The notes: generated by a model not told the origin, from the sequence alone. A stretch of 64,000 nt of DNA from Scilla litardierei (GCA_030789695.1 CM061132.1:155788817-155852816), one strand, 5' to 3'. Positions 1-12,184 are shown, counted from the first letter of the stretch. Made by a program: numbers and translations.

Positions 1-855
1 GATAGTGTCGTTAGCAACTTTGAACATTGAGAAGTTCACTAGCCGGAATGATTTTTGGATCTGGCAAACAAAAGGTGAAAAATACTCTAATGCAGACGGG
101 TTGTTATCAAATCGTATTCGATGAGGCGAATATCGATAAGGAAGTGAAGGAATCTGCAAGAGCCGAGATTGAGAGAAAGGTATACATTGTGATACCGTTG
201 TCGTTGGCAGATAATGTTCAGAGAGAGGTCTTGGATGAAGTAACGGCGTCTGATATCTGGAAGAAGCTTGAGAGACTGTACATGAAGAAATCCTTCACGA
301 GTCGTCTCTATTTGCTTCAGCAGCTGTATACGCTCAAGATGAAGTTTGGATCTGCAGTGAATGATCACATGGATGAATTGAACCGGATAATGATAGAGCT
401 GCTGGGTATGGATGTGAAGAGTGAAGATAAGCAATAAGCAGTTATACTGGTGTGCTCATTGCCTGAGGAGTACAATCAGTTTGTTCGGTCTATGATATAC
501 AATTGAACGACTCTCATAGTAGAGTATGTGAAGGAGGCGCTTCACACTGAGCAGCTATGTGGCAAAGTTCAAGGTAGAGATCATGAGAGTAACCGTGAGA
601 TGCCCTATATGTGAGAGGTCGACGGGAATGGAGATGAGGTCAAGGCCAGCACAGGAAGAACAATGACCGCTCTAAGTCTAGACATTCACAGTATAGATTC
701 GTGAAGATCGCATGCTACAGTTGTCAGTAGAAGTGTCATTTTGCTAACCAGTGTCCTAACAAGAATAGGAAGAAAGGCAAGAATGCCGATAAAGAGTCCG
801 GTTCAGCATCATTTGAAATAGATGGCATGCATAACCATAATGAAGGGCATAGAGA
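1..855 (+). pseudogene. Element A gag (UBN2-type capsid plus broken zinc knuckle)
   Basis: The longest open piece (27-437) holds a copia gag capsid: the DIWKKLERLY and LYLLQQLYTLKM motifs followed by DHMDELNRIM. The ATG at 27 is not the true start. Upstream of it another frame carries NDFWIWQ, the usual tryptophan-rich gag N-terminus, so a frameshift lies near 70. The CX2CX4HX4C zinc knuckle is at 713-754 and keeps its Cys and His ligands, but an in-frame TAG sits at 728-730 inside it. Further stops lie between the capsid and the knuckle. The product would have been the virus-like-particle shell and nucleic-acid-binding protein. Confidence 0.85.
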
Positions 856-899
856 TCAATGTAGAGAGACGGAGATGTTTGCAGCAGGATTATAGGTGA

Positions 900-3414
900 A
901 GCAAACATTGCGTGGCTTATGAATAGTGTGCTCATACCACATGACTCTGCATCAGAGTTGGTTCACAATATACCGTTACAAGAAAGATGGAGGCTCAATC
1001 CTCATAAGAAACAATGCAGTGTGCAAGACTGCAGGTATTGGAACCGTCTGGATCAAGATACTTGATGGCATAGTGCGTACACTAACCGATGCGAGGAATA
1101 CCCCAGATCTGCGGAAGAGCCTAATCTCCCTAAACATTTTGGACAATGCCGGATGCAAGTCGGTCTTTGAGAAAGACCAATTGAGAGTGTCAAAATGAGC
1201 CATGATATTGATGGAGGGAAAGAAAGTGAGAAACTTATATGTCCTTCAATGTACGACAGTGGAAGGAGATGTAGACATTGGCTCTACTAACACAAGTACC
1301 GGAGATTCAGCCAAGCTGTGGCATTTGGGTCACCCGTGTGACAAGACACTCGATATACTTCTGAGGAGAAAGTTAATTGATGCTACGAATGAGAGCGTAG
1401 AGTCCTGCGTGTATGGAAAAAAGACAAAGGTGCAGTTCAACACGGGAAATCACACTAGCTTGTAACCGCTTGACTATGTACACACAGATGTGTGGGGACC
1501 GTGATCGAAGCTGTCAAGAGGAGGAGCTAGATACTTTGGTCTTTTCATAGATGACTACTCCCGCAAAGTCTGGATATACTTGATGAAGTCGAAGGACCAG
1601 ACATTTGAGATCTTCAGGGATTGGAAGACCATGGTTGAAAAACAAATCGGAAGGCACGTGAAGGTGCTGAGGTCCGATAATAGAGACGAGTATACCTCAA
1701 GGGAATTTAGGAATTTCTGTAAATTCCATGGAATACACACACCCGAAGATCCGCAGTTAAATGGTGTGGTGGAGCGGATGAATCGGACATTGTTGGAGCG
1801 AGTGCGATGCTTAAGGCACTTAGCCGTTTTGGGGAAGAAATTTTGGGGAGAGATTCTTACCAGTGCAGTGTACATTGTGAACAGAGTTCTGTCAGTGGCT
1901 ATTAGTTACAAAATTCCCGAAGAAAAGTGGAGTGGAGATACTGGGGACTATTCATACTTACACATGGTGGGTTGCCCGACGTATGTGCACGAGAGGGGCG
2001 ACAAGTTGGATCTAAGAGCGAAGAAGTGCATATTTCTTGGATATGGCCACGGTTTCAAGAGATATCGCTTATGGGATCCAGAGGGACAGAAAGCAATTTT
2101 GAGCCGACATATCACTTTTGATGAGGATGCAATGCTCAGGACGGAGCATTCTCACTCAAATGGGGATACGTCACAAGAGAAGATATTGACAGATATTATC
2201 AACCTTCCAGTCCGGCCCACTCAGCGACCAGGCAAAGAGTTGATAGTCGAAATTCCAGTTGAAGGACATAATGAGGTCCATGCTAAAGACCGTGAGTAGA
2301 CACCTGGTCCATCTCAGGTATGCGTTGACACTTGTGCAGGTGATGAAGGAACATAAAAATCAAAGAGGGTGAAGAAAGCGTCGAGAGATTTGGAGCATGG
2401 GATTATGCGGGATTTTCTTTCGATGACATGGCGTTATATGCACTCAACTTGGAGCATGAGGAGCCAGCGACATATTGTGGAGCCATATACTCAGGTGATG
2501 CTTCTCAGTGACAAGGAGCTATGGAGGAGGAGATGGAGTCCCTTCACCGCAATGGCAGTTGGGAGTTGGTGCTGTTCCCTAGCGAGAAGCGTGCCATTGG
2601 ATGTCATTGGATATATAAGGTAAAAGAAAGCTCAACTCAAGATGGTAATTATGTCAGGTATAAGGAGAGACTGGTGGCCAATGGATTGTACAAAGAAAAG
2701 GAGAGGACTACAATGAGATATTCTCACCCGTTGTGCGACACACATCCATTCGCATGTTGTTGGCACTAATGGCGAGCATGGATATGGAGTTGGAGCAACT
2801 CAATGTGAAGACCGCCTTTCTACACAGAGATCTTGATGAAGAAATATACATGTATCAGTCAGAGGGGTTCGTAGTTGAGGGGAAAGAAAACGTGGTATGC
2901 AGATTGAAGAAATCCTTGTACAGATTGCAGCAGTCACACGAGCAGTGCTACAAGCAATTCGACGGCTTCAAGATGGGAGTAGGTTTTGAGAGGAGAATCA
3001 AAGACCAATGTGTGTATGTGCACACACTGTAGAATGACATGAAGATTTATTTGATGCTTTACGTGGATGATATGCTTATTGCTTCCAATAGTATGTCTGA
3101 GGTAAAAAAGTTGAAGACGAAGCTAGGGCAAGAGTTCGATATGAAGGACTTGGGGCCCGCAAAGAAGATTCTTGGAATGTAGATTTTCCGAGATAGGAAG
3201 CGACATGAGCTAAGGTTGTCATAGCAGTGGTATATTCAGAAGGTGCTGATCCATTTTGGGATGAAGAGCACGAAGCCCGTGACAACACCGCTTGGAGCTC
3301 ATTTTCAGCTGTCTGCAACACAGTCACCGAGCACTGAGGATAAAAAGAAGTATATGTCTCAGGTGCCATATGTGAGTACAATAGGGAGTTTGATGTACGC
3401 GATGGTATGCACGG
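900..3414 (+). pseudogene. Element A pol (protease, integrase, RT), inactivated
   Basis: Protease site near 917-930: the expected Asp-Ser-Gly reads Met-Asn-Ser and is then frameshifted, so both the catalytic residue and the frame are lost. The pre-integrase segment is at 1310-1440. The integrase core spans about 1480-2120: a TDVWGP block followed at once by TGA (1501-1503), an RSDN block where the second Asp lies, and NGVVERMN with the catalytic Glu. RT spans about 2521-3414, with at least one frameshift near 2740 and stops near 3030, 3180 and 3222. The YVDD catalytic box is intact at 3060-3071. RNase H is missing because the element ends at 3414. Confidence 0.85.
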
Positions 3415-3749
3415 TAATATTCTTCAAAAATACATGGTAATTGAATGGAATACATGAGTTCAAAAATATTGTTCTTCTATTTTTGTGCTCACATTTTCAC
3501 AGTAACCCGTTAAGGACCCATGATCGCAAGTTGTAAGCATTGACTCTAACTGTATGGGCTTAACAACGATACATATCTACTACGGACTTGGCCTATGGAC
3601 CTAGGATTAAATGTAAATTCTCCAAAATACACATGGATGCCATATAAATGAGGGATATAACATTTAAGGCCATTGATCTTTTTTAAATTATAATACAAGT
3701 GACCAGTTTTATTCAGCCAACGACTGACTTGCGACTTTAGCATCCGAGG

Positions 3750-4770
3750 AACTGAAGCCTGGGCCTCTAGTTTCGACTCGCTAACGCTCCTGTAAGTTTT
3801 AGCATAAATGTGACTTAGAACAAAAGACACATACAGGCATCCAGAGCTGGTCTGTCAAGTTCACAAGAACTTCATCAAAAACTTTAGTTAGGACCCAAAA
3901 CTCTACCTAAACCCAGCTCATGAAATGTGTTGCCAGATGAGGTTTAATTGCTTAGCTTATCTATGTAGAAGAACACATCCAACTATCATTTCCAGATCCA
4001 GATAGCACATGCAGAACTCACCACTTTTTGTCCCATTCCAACAAGACCAATTCTATCTCCCTATCATAAACTACTCAGTTCAGCCTACTTTTTAACTCCC
4101 ACCCAAATCTGGCCCCACATTTAGACCAGCCAAGCAGAAAAGGCTATCAGCTTTTCGTTTGCTGACAGATGACTGAGACTTGTGTTTTGTAGCATCTTAA
4201 CCCTCATTTACCAACTTGCTAACATTATTAACAAGAAAAATTCAGAAACTAAAGAGACTTTTCCTTCTTATAGGATCCAGTTAGGTTCTGAATATGGATA
4301 TATCTCCATACACACTAATATAGATTGTTTGTCCAAGATGTTAGCCTAACTTAATTAGAAAAACCTGCAGTGACATTTTAAATCGTCGAAGTTAATAGGA
4401 CATAATATTAACAAGTATTTTGGGTTGAATCTTTGAATCCAACCCTGTTAAGTTCATGGACAGTCGAATCAAGTTGTTGGATACTAATTACAGAACAGAG
4501 AGATAAGAGAGACTGGGAGTGAGAGAAAGAACCTTTGTCCTCCATGATCATAGCTTGAAGTTGAGAATAGCTGCTGCCAGCTGAGACTGCTCTTTGTGAA
4601 CAGCAAGCTCCGAGTCTTAATCCTACCAAAAAAAGAAAAAAAAAACCAAATTACTCCGAAATCTTCATGGAGGCTAAAATCAAGTTCCAATGGGTGATCT
4701 CACAATTTTGCTTACCTGAATCCAAGTCTCATCATTTTCCTGCTGCTGCTGCTTCTTCTTCGTTTTGATG
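3750..4770 (-). pseudogene. Possible host gene fragment (scattered exon-like pieces)
   Basis: I do not recognise this gene. Exon-like pieces appear on the minus strand. At 4716-4770 a CAACAG acceptor is followed by an open stretch ending TWIQ and a GTAAGC donor. At 4540-4620 there is an open stretch after a long pyrimidine tract and TAG. At 3841-3881 the reading is VFDEVLVNLTDQLWMP. At about 3750-3789 a CTTACAG acceptor precedes SVSESKLEAQASVP. The reading phases do not join into one convincing message, so this may be a decayed gene or chance. Element A lies immediately downstream on this strand and may have destroyed the 3' end. Confidence 0.25.
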
Positions 4771-5330
4771 CTGTTGAAATAAAGAAGACACCTATCAACT
4801 ATCAGGTGATGCATGATCTTTGGCCTTTATGAGGAAAGAATTTGGGTAGGGGGAGGAACAAGTCAGAGAGAAAGGGACGGAATTAATTGCAGAATACCCC
4901 TTCAGATTTGTGGGTACATGCCTAACATATGTATCCATCACAACTTAGCCGATGTATATGGTTGGGTCAATACATGAACAGTTTCTTGATTTTGCAGTGG
5001 CAGATGAGAAGGATACAATGCTTCTCCTGTAATTGATTAAAAGAAATAAAAAAGATTAAAAAGGCCCGAATCCCAACACCTCTCTTGTAGTTGTTGATTC
5101 CCTTGTCTCCTAATGAAGCCACTTTACTGGGGCTTGCGTTCCCCAGGTACTAGTATCACATCTCCAGAAAAAATTTAGGTTGCTATTTAACCAGATCCAT
5201 CAAATATGGTATATATCAAAATATACAGCTGGCTGGTCAGGGGAGTGAATGAAGAATTTAAAAGTTTGGTGTACATGGTATGTACGAATTTATTTTCCTG
5301 TGGAATTGAATATCATGCAAAAGCTTGAAC
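4771..5330. other. Intergenic, nothing recognised
   Basis: AT-rich sequence without an ORF of note, repeat array or RNA signature that I can see. It separates the possible gene fragment from the Sirevirus-like LTR of element E, whose true 5' edge may lie within this stretch. Confidence 0.5.
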
Positions 5331-5381
5331 CAATTGATATAAAGCTCAACATGGGAGTCAATTGATATAAAGCTCAACATG
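5331..5381 (+). repeat. 28-bp tandem duplication at the start of the E LTR
   Basis: The word CAATTGATATAAAGCTCAAC plus ATG occurs at 5331-5353 and again at 5359-5381, giving two copies with a 28-bp period. Confidence 0.85.
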
Positions 5382-5749
5382 AAGACCATAGCATATCACA
5401 TGACTCTTGATGTGTGCAAGCTTCTCAAGACAAGTTGAAGAGCTAAATAAGGCACCAAGACTCCAAGATAAGATATTGTAAGAGTAATGTGTCATATTTG
5501 TAACTTGTCTTAGAATGTTAAAGCCATTAATTTGAAACGTGCACACACACGTTAAAAATGTTTTTATCACTTAGAAAAATGGTTTTCAACTCACAAAAAC
5601 ATTTTGAAGATGATTTATATTCATTGGGACAGACAGAGTATCATTCTCTTTTCTGAACCATATCTATTTATCAAAAAAGTATTTGACTCTTAATCCTATA
5701 GGAGTTGACACATGAAGCTTAGGCTACTTCAGGGAATTTTCGGACTTCA

Positions 5750-5815
5750 CATGCAGTCGACTCCTTCACTACATGTAGTCAACTCTTGGTTAATAGACGA
5801 CTCATCATTCCCCAA
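5750..5815 (+). promoter_or_regulatory. Palindrome patch upstream of the E LTR TATA region
   Basis: Contains GCAGTCGACTCC, TGTAGTCAACTC and TAGACGACTC, close variants of the AGTCGACT palindrome that is far more expanded in element B. A TATA-like TATTTATAGA follows roughly 100 bp downstream. Inferred to be part of the LTR enhancer/promoter. Confidence 0.45.
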
Positions 5816-6672
5816 CGATCATATTTAACTTTCTCCTTGATTGACGCAAGAATGTCGATTTGGAGTCGTTGGAGAGCGATTTTTGGTGTCTGTTTAGTGC
5901 AGAAATTATATTTATTTATAGATAGCTGGATTATATATTTCATATGAATTATTGACGCATTTTGAGCAATTTCTAAGAATAATTTTCACGAGTTTTCAAA
6001 GCCTTCAAATCTCTCTAATGTTTTTCTTTCTTGGCCAAAAAAGGTTTCAAAGCTTTTAAGCATGATCTTCTCACATTTATCTTGGTCATTTCAAGATCAC
6101 AATCAAGTTTTTATTTGATCTCCATTGCTTAATCTATACATTTTTATTAAGATCAATAGAGTTTTCATAGCCACACAAATTCACTAAAGATTCAATACAT
6201 TGGCTATAGAAAATGGTGTACTCTTCATCTTCAAAAGCAAAAGAGCGAGTTAAATCCACAGAATGGTTTAGTGGTAAGTTGTTGTACTTAGTGATCATAT
6301 TGGTTAGAAAGCCTCCTGAATGAGATCCTCACTTTGTGAGGTTTTTTGGTTGGGTGTATAAGCCCTCTTAGTGGAGAAGATGCACGGTTGTAAGAAAGCC
6401 CTCATTATTGAAACAAGATTGCTCTCACTGACGAGTTGGTTAGTGGATAATCCAAGCGATGCTTGGGACTGGATGTAGCCCACATGAGAGTGTATCAGGA
6501 TAAAATTCATTGTATTTGTGTGTGATTGTTTCTTGTCTATATTATTCTCTTTACTTGCGTAATATCGTTTATTTCCGATGTGCCCTAATCTTTGATTGCG
6601 GGTAATTGAGTTGTTGATTAAGTACATAGTGAGGTTACTCTCATACGAGATCTAAGCAATTTTTTATGTATC

Positions 6673-6791
6673 TGTTATGAATAGGCCCATGAGGCCCATT
6701 GGGTATCCGGCCCATCATTGAAAGCTATAAATATGAGAGTAGAGTGGCTTTTAACCCCTACACCTATTTCCCTACTTTTCCCTTCACAACA
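6673..6791 (+). repeat. Element F 5' LTR
   Basis: Starts TGTTATGAATAGG and ends CCTTCACAACA. A TATA box (CTATAAATATGAG) lies near 6726. Compared by eye with the 3' copy it shows about six substitutions and one 1-bp indel over 120 bp. Confidence 0.92.
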
Positions 6792-6957
6792 CGTTTTCAG
6801 CACGATCACGCTCGTTTGGAAAAGGCGGCGACGCACGAGAAAGGAGATCCATCAACCGCTCGGTCTAAGAAGATCGTAATTTTCTCAACGGGGAGCGAAA
6901 AGTGCATCCTTCAACAACCATCGTCTAGATTCCTTCGTCGAATCTAGATATCAATCA

Positions 6958-7977
6958 ATGGCCAGACTTGCGAATGTCAATTTCTCTGTCCTGAAGGCCG
7001 ATGGGTCGAACTACTTGAGTTGGCAGTTGGACCTGAAGTTCCATCTGCGATCTCATGGGTTCAGTCTAACACCCACCGAGAAGGCAACAACAAGTACTGC
7101 CACAGCTCAAAAGGATGCTTCCAAAGAAGCACATCAGGCAGAAGAAGTTTCAGATATATTAAAGGTGAAAGCCATTATCTATATCAGGAAACATTTAGAC
7201 TCGACCCTGAAGGACGAGTATCTTACTGTCGAGGATCCTTACGAACTGTGTGACGCACTTCAGGAGAGGTACAGGCATCAGAGGGATGTCATACTCTCCC
7301 GTGCACAGTACGAGTGGACTCACCTCCGCATACAGGATTACAAATCCGTAGCGGAGTACAACTCAGCACTGTTTCGTATCACCTCACGCCTGAAGTTGTG
7401 CAGTGAGACTGTGACTGAGAAAATGTTGCTAGAAAAGACGTTCACGTCTTTCAACGAGAAGGACATGATCCTTATGCAACAATACCGTGAGAGGAAGTTC
7501 ACGAAGTACTCTGATCTGCTTGCATGCCTGCTAATGGCTGAACAGAACAGAGATTTATTGGTTTCCACTCACAACCTGCGCCCTCCTGGCTCCGCTCCAC
7601 TGTCACCTCATGCAGAGGCACACTTCCAGTCTTCTCAGAAGAAGAAGATGGACAAGAAGGCTAAATTTCAGAAATGGAAAGAACAGAAGAAGCGGAAGAA
7701 GGCCACTCCCCAAGCTCCTCCTCAGAACCAGAAGTTCGTGGAAAAGAAGCAAAAGTGGACGTCCAAAGGTGGTACTCCCAAGAAAAACTGTGAGGATAAG
7801 TTCTCCAAATACGGAATGACGGGCCACTGGTCCAGAATCTGCCGCACCCAGAAACACCTACAGGACCTCTACCAGGAAAGCCTCAAGCCTCGAGCTGAGA
7901 CAAACCTGATAGAGAGTGCAGCGTTGCCAGAGACCTCATGGACTCCTGAAGATTTCATGGGAGACGACACTCTCTAG
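6958..7977 (+). CDS. Element F gag polyprotein, intact ORF
   Basis: A 339-residue open frame starting at an ATG 166 bp after the 5' LTR. The N-terminus has the gag tryptophan motif (GSNYLSWQLDLKF). The central UBN2-type capsid includes LRIQDYKSVAEYNS. A Lys-rich linker follows, and the C-terminus reads GHWSRICRTQKHLQDLY. The zinc knuckle is degenerate: in the CX2CX4HX4C pattern the first two Cys are Phe282 and Tyr285, while His290 and Cys295 remain. Nucleic-acid binding by this copy is therefore doubtful although the ORF is open. The product would form the particle shell. Confidence 0.88.
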   Translation: MARLANVNFSVLKADGSNYLSWQLDLKFHLRSHGFSLTPTEKATTSTATAQKDASKEAHQAEEVSDILKVKAIIYIRKHLDSTLKDEYLTVEDPYELCDALQERYRHQRDVILSRAQYEWTHLRIQDYKSVAEYNSALFRITSRLKLCSETVTEKMLLEKTFTSFNEKDMILMQQYRERKFTKYSDLLACLLMAEQNRDLLVSTHNLRPPGSAPLSPHAEAHFQSSQKKKMDKKAKFQKWKEQKKRKKATPQAPPQNQKFVEKKQKWTSKGGTPKKNCEDKFSKYGMTGHWSRICRTQKHLQDLYQESLKPRAETNLIESAALPETSWTPEDFMGDDTL

Positions 7978-8139
7978 TTTTGGACCATAAACAATTGTTA
8001 TTGCTAGCAATGTATTTTCTTCTCATGCATCGTATCTAGTTTTTATTCCATGTCGAACAATCTGTTGAGCATCTAAAATAAAAGTAGATCTTTTCTTTTT
8101 CATATTATTTACTGCTTAAATGTCTTTCTTAATATAGAT

Positions 8140-11100
8140 ATGGAATCAATTTGCCTAGTGGACAGTGCATCGACGCACTCGATCCTTCAAAACATAGACT
8201 ACTTCACGAGCATAAGTAGCTACTCTGGTCCACTGAGAACATTCTCAGGACCAGCTAATATAATCGAAGGATCAGGAGAAGCAATCATATTGCTCCCCGG
8301 TAACACACAAATCACACTTAGGAATGCGTTATACTCCCCTAAATCCATCCGAAACCTCCTAAGCTTTAAAGATATCCGTTTAAACGGATATCACTTAGAG
8401 ACTGTCGAGGAAAATGAAAGGGAATACTTGCTTGTAACGTCTCTTACAAATGGTTCAAAAACCATTGTGGAACGTTTCAAGGGACTCCCCTCGGGACTCT
8501 ACCAAACAAGTATACAAACTCCAGAAACATCAATGGCGGAGCACCTGCAGTGCCCCCAAACACCAGAATTCCAACTTTGGCATAGTAGAATGGGACACCC
8601 TGGATCTGCTATGATGTACCGCATCATAAAAAGCTCCAGGGGTATAGACTTGAAGAACCTGAAGATTCTTCAAAAAGATAAATTCCCATGTCCACCCTGT
8701 TATAAGGGTAAACTGATTACGAGACCCTCTCCACTGAAAGTGGACCTGGAGTCTTCAAGTTTTCTGGAAAGAATTCACGGAGACATTTGTGGGCCTATAC
8801 ACCCATCAAGTGGTCCGTTCAGGTACTTTATGGTCTTGATTGACGCATCTACTAAGTGGTCACATGTGTGTCTATTGTCCACCCGAAACCTTGCACTGTC
8901 TAAGCTTTTAGCTCAGATAATCAGGTTGCAGGCCCACTTCCCCGACTACCAGATAAAGAAACTTCGTATGGACAATGCGGGGGAGTTTACATCACAAGTC
9001 TTTCTAGACTATTGCCAAGCACATGGAATTGAAGTCGAACATCATGTAGTGCATGTTCACACCCAAAACGGGTTAACAGAATCTCTAATTAAGAGACTGC
9101 AATGGATTGCTCGTCCATTATTACTTCAATCCCAACTGCCAGTGAATGCATATGGTCATGCAATTTTGCATGCTGCATCTTTAATAAAATTAAGACCTTC
9201 TGGAGGTCAGTCATCTTCTCTAATGCAACTAGCACTTGGAGCCCCACCAATTGTCTCACACTTGAGAATATTTGGTTGTGCAGTATACGTTCTATAGCAC
9301 CACCACAAAGGACAAAGATGGGTCCACAACGTCGCCTAGGCATTTATGTTGGGTTTGACACCCCCTCCATAATAAGATTCTTAGAACCCCTTACGGGAGA
9401 TGTTTTTAAGGCACGTCTAGACGACTGTGAATTTGATGAAACATCATTTCCAAGACTAGGCTCACAGACAAAGAAGCCCGAAGCTTCAGACTGTATCACT
9501 TGGGATACAAAGACATTATGTCATTTTGATCCGCCCACAAGCCAGTGTGAGGAGGAGGTCCTGAAGATTCTCCATATCCAAAACACTTTCCATCTCTTGC
9601 CGGACAAATTTACTGACAACCAGAAGATTGTCAGATCGCACGTCCCTGCTGCTAACACTCCAGCTAGGATTGACATACCGTAAAATGGATGCAATCCGCC
9701 TGCAGCAGAAATGGTTGGACCTCTCAAAAAGAGAGGACGACCACCGAGATCCAAGGACCAAGTCCCTCAAAAGAGTAGGACACTTGGCAATGGTGAACAA
9801 ATACCACCACAGGATGCTACTATAAGCCCTGCTACACCATCTCTCCTAAACTCTCAAACAGAGGAAAAACCGGGAGAAAATGAAGTTTTGATACACTATG
9901 TACGAACTGGGGAGTATTGGGACAGAAAGAGCACAACCATAGATGACACATTTACGTGCAATATTGCCATCAATGTCGCGTACTGCGACGATGATATTGA
10001 ACCACGCTCTCTGACATAGTGTCAAAGCAGAGATGATTGGCCAAAGTGGAAAGCGGCAATAGGAGTGGAGTTGGATTCATTCACCAAACGCAAGGTCTTC
10101 GGACCTATAGTCCAGACACCAAAAGGTGTAAAACCTGTGGGTTATAAATGGGTATTTATTAGAAAACGAAATGAAAAGAATGAGATCGTTCGCTACAAAG
10201 TAAGGCTTGTAGCGTAGGGTTTTACCCAACGTCCAGGGGTGGATTTTGAAGCCACATACTCCCCGGTCATGGACGCGATCACCTTCCGATTTCTCATTGG
10301 CTTAACAGCCCAAGAGGGTTTAGATATGCAGCTTATGGACGGCGTGACTGCATACCTATATGGCAACTTAGACCGAGACATCTATATGAGATTGCCTGAC
10401 GGTTATTCCTTGCCTGCAGCACTAAAAGAGAGACAACGTGACATCTACTCAGTGAAATTGCAAAGATCATTGTATGGTCTAAAACAATCCGAAAGGATGT
10501 GGTATAACAGACTGAGCGACTTCCTGCAAAATAAGGATTTACAAATGACCCAGTCTGTCCTTGCATCTTTATAAGAGCAAATGCAACATGATTTGTCATT
10601 ATAGCCGTCTATGTGGACGACTTGAACCTCATCGGATCTCCTGAATAGATCGTCGAGATTTCTAGAAGCCTGACAGAAACATTCGAGATGAAAGACCTCG
10701 GAAAGTCAAAATTCTGTTTAAGTATTCAAATAGAGCATCTTAACGATGGGATCTTGTTACATCAGTCAACTTACACATCGAACTTATTGAAAAAGTTTCA
10801 GATGGATAAGTGCCACCCCCTCAGTACCCCAATGGTCGTCAGATCATTGGATGTGCATAAAGACCCCTTCCGGCCGCTGGAAGAGGGGGAGGAAGTACTA
10901 GGCCTTGAAGTGCCTCATCTAAGTGTTATCGGTGCACTCCTTTACATGGCTAACTACACTCGCCCTGACATATCATTTGCAGTCAACTTACTAGCCAGAT
11001 ATAGTGCTGCACCTACACAACGGCACTGGGCTGGAGTTAAGCATCTTCTGCGCTACCTCCAAGGGTCCATAGACTTAGGTCTATTCTACAAGAAAGGGGC

Positions 11101-11635
11101 ATCAACTGGTTTAGTTGGTTATGTTGATGCATGATACAGGTCCGATCCTCATACAGAGAAGTCTCAGACCGGATATATGTTTACCTATGGCGACACTGCC
11201 ATATCCTGGAGATCTGTAAATCAGACCATGACAACCGTCTCATCCACTCACTTAGAACTTCTAGCGATCCATGAAGCAAGCAAGGAGAGTTTCTGGCTAC
11301 GCTCTGTGATCCAGCACATTCTCACCTCCACCGGCCTGATGACCGGTGTACTTGCACCTACTTCTCTCCATGAAGACAATGCAGCATGTATAGCCCAGCT
11401 ATAGGATGGCTACATCAAAGGCGACAAGACATAGCATATCTCCCCCAAGTTTTTTTGGACGCACGACCTTCAGAAGCAAAAGCAGATTGAGGTTCAGAAG
11501 ATCCAATCATGTATTAACTTGGCGGATTTGCTTACCAAATCCCTGCCTACTAGTATCTTTGAGAAACTTGTATATGGGATTGGGATGAGGAGAGTGAGAA
11601 AATGTAAAGTGGGTCAGGATGAGAGGACTATGAAC
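8140..11635 (+). pseudogene. Element F pol (protease, integrase, RT, RNase H) with few lesions
   Basis: Begins 162 nt after the gag stop, in the same frame. Domains in order: protease with LVDSASTHSIL (DSA in place of the usual DSG), the pre-integrase LWHSRMGHPG block, the integrase core (GDICGP, MDNAGEF, QNGLTES), RT with YVDD at 10610-10621, and RNase H (QTGYMFTYGDTAISW) ending near GIGMRRV. Lesions: a frameshift near 9293 at the integrase C-terminus, TAA near 9681, TAG near 10018, TAG near 10216 inside RT, breaks around 10572-10650, TGA at 11132-11134, TAG near 11404 and further stops after it. The copy is nearly complete but cannot make a functional Pol. Confidence 0.88.
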
Positions 11636-11950
11636 TCATAGATACATAGGAGACTGATGTATAGATTCATAGGAAATCTGCAAGCCTGAAGCTTGGTTAG
11701 ATGAGGGGGAGTCAACTGCAGAGTTGTACTCTTTTCCCTTGGCTACTGGTTTTTTCCCACAGGGTTTTCCGTAGTCAAGGTTTTGACGAGGCAACCTTGT
11801 TGACTCTGGATCCTGAAGTATCCACCTCTAGACACATCCCTAAAACAGGGAAAGTTATGGATTTACTGTTCTTTATTTAACAAGACAGTTATCCTAACTC
11901 GGATCCTGAAGAATCCACCTCTTATTCAATGTTGATTGGATAATGGGAAG

Positions 11951-12070
11951 TGTTATGAATAGGCCCATGAGGCCCATTGGGTATCCGGACCATCATTGAA
12001 AGCTATAAATATGAGGGTAGAGGAGCTCTTAACCCCCTACACCTATTTTCCTACTTTTCCCTTCACAACA
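11951..12070 (+). repeat. Element F 3' LTR
   Basis: Same TG...CA ends as the 5' copy, with a TATA box near 12004. A second purine run (GATGAGGGGGA) lies about 240 bp upstream near 11701. The tract directly abutting the LTR, GGATAATGGGAAG, is the better plus-strand primer. Confidence 0.92.
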
Positions 12071-12160
12071 ATATTAATTTTTTATTAGCACTTATTTTTT
12101 GACAATACTATTCACCCACTCTCCCTTTATTATTGCCTGCCATCTACAGATACTAACACG

Positions 12161-12172
12161 TGGTATCAGAGC
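12161..12172 (+). promoter_or_regulatory. Element E primer binding site (tRNA-iMet type)
   Basis: TGGTATCAGAGC, two bases after the LTR end (CTAACA, 12158). It matches the 3' end complement of plant initiator tRNA-Met, the usual minus-strand primer of copia elements. Confidence 0.9.
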
Positions 12173-12184
12173 GAGGTTACATAA

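Larger units (their letters stand above)
1..3414 (+). mobile_element. Element A: Ty1/copia retrotransposon, truncated at both ends
   Basis: Decayed internal region of a copia element in canonical order: gag, zinc knuckle, protease, pre-integrase, integrase, reverse transcriptase. The left side runs off the window. On the right, homology stops abruptly around 3414, just after the RT thumb motif MYAMVCT; RNase H, polypurine tract and 3' LTR are absent. No LTR is visible, so no target duplication can be checked. The reading frame is broken by many stops and frameshifts. The protein style (NVKTAFLHRDLDEEIYM, YVDDMLIAS) resembles the TNT1/Tork group. This is a dead copy. Confidence 0.9.
6673..12070 (+). 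mobile_element. Element F: full-length Ty1/copia with very short (~120 bp) LTRs
   Basis: Complete structure: 119-bp 5' LTR, gag, pol, a purine-rich tract (GGATAATGGGAAG, 11938-11950) and 120-bp 3' LTR, 5,398 bp in all. It sits inside the LTR of element E, whose sequence continues on both sides. The flanking pentamers are GTATC (6668-6672) and ATATT (12071-12075), matching at three of five with two transitions, so the target duplication looks decayed. The site just after the 5' LTR (TTTTCAGCACGATC) does not match the tRNA-iMet primer used by most other elements here. Confidence 0.9.

Noticed and set aside
87..434. Minus-strand ORF of 115 codons
   Set aside because: Shadow of the element A gag on the opposite strand.
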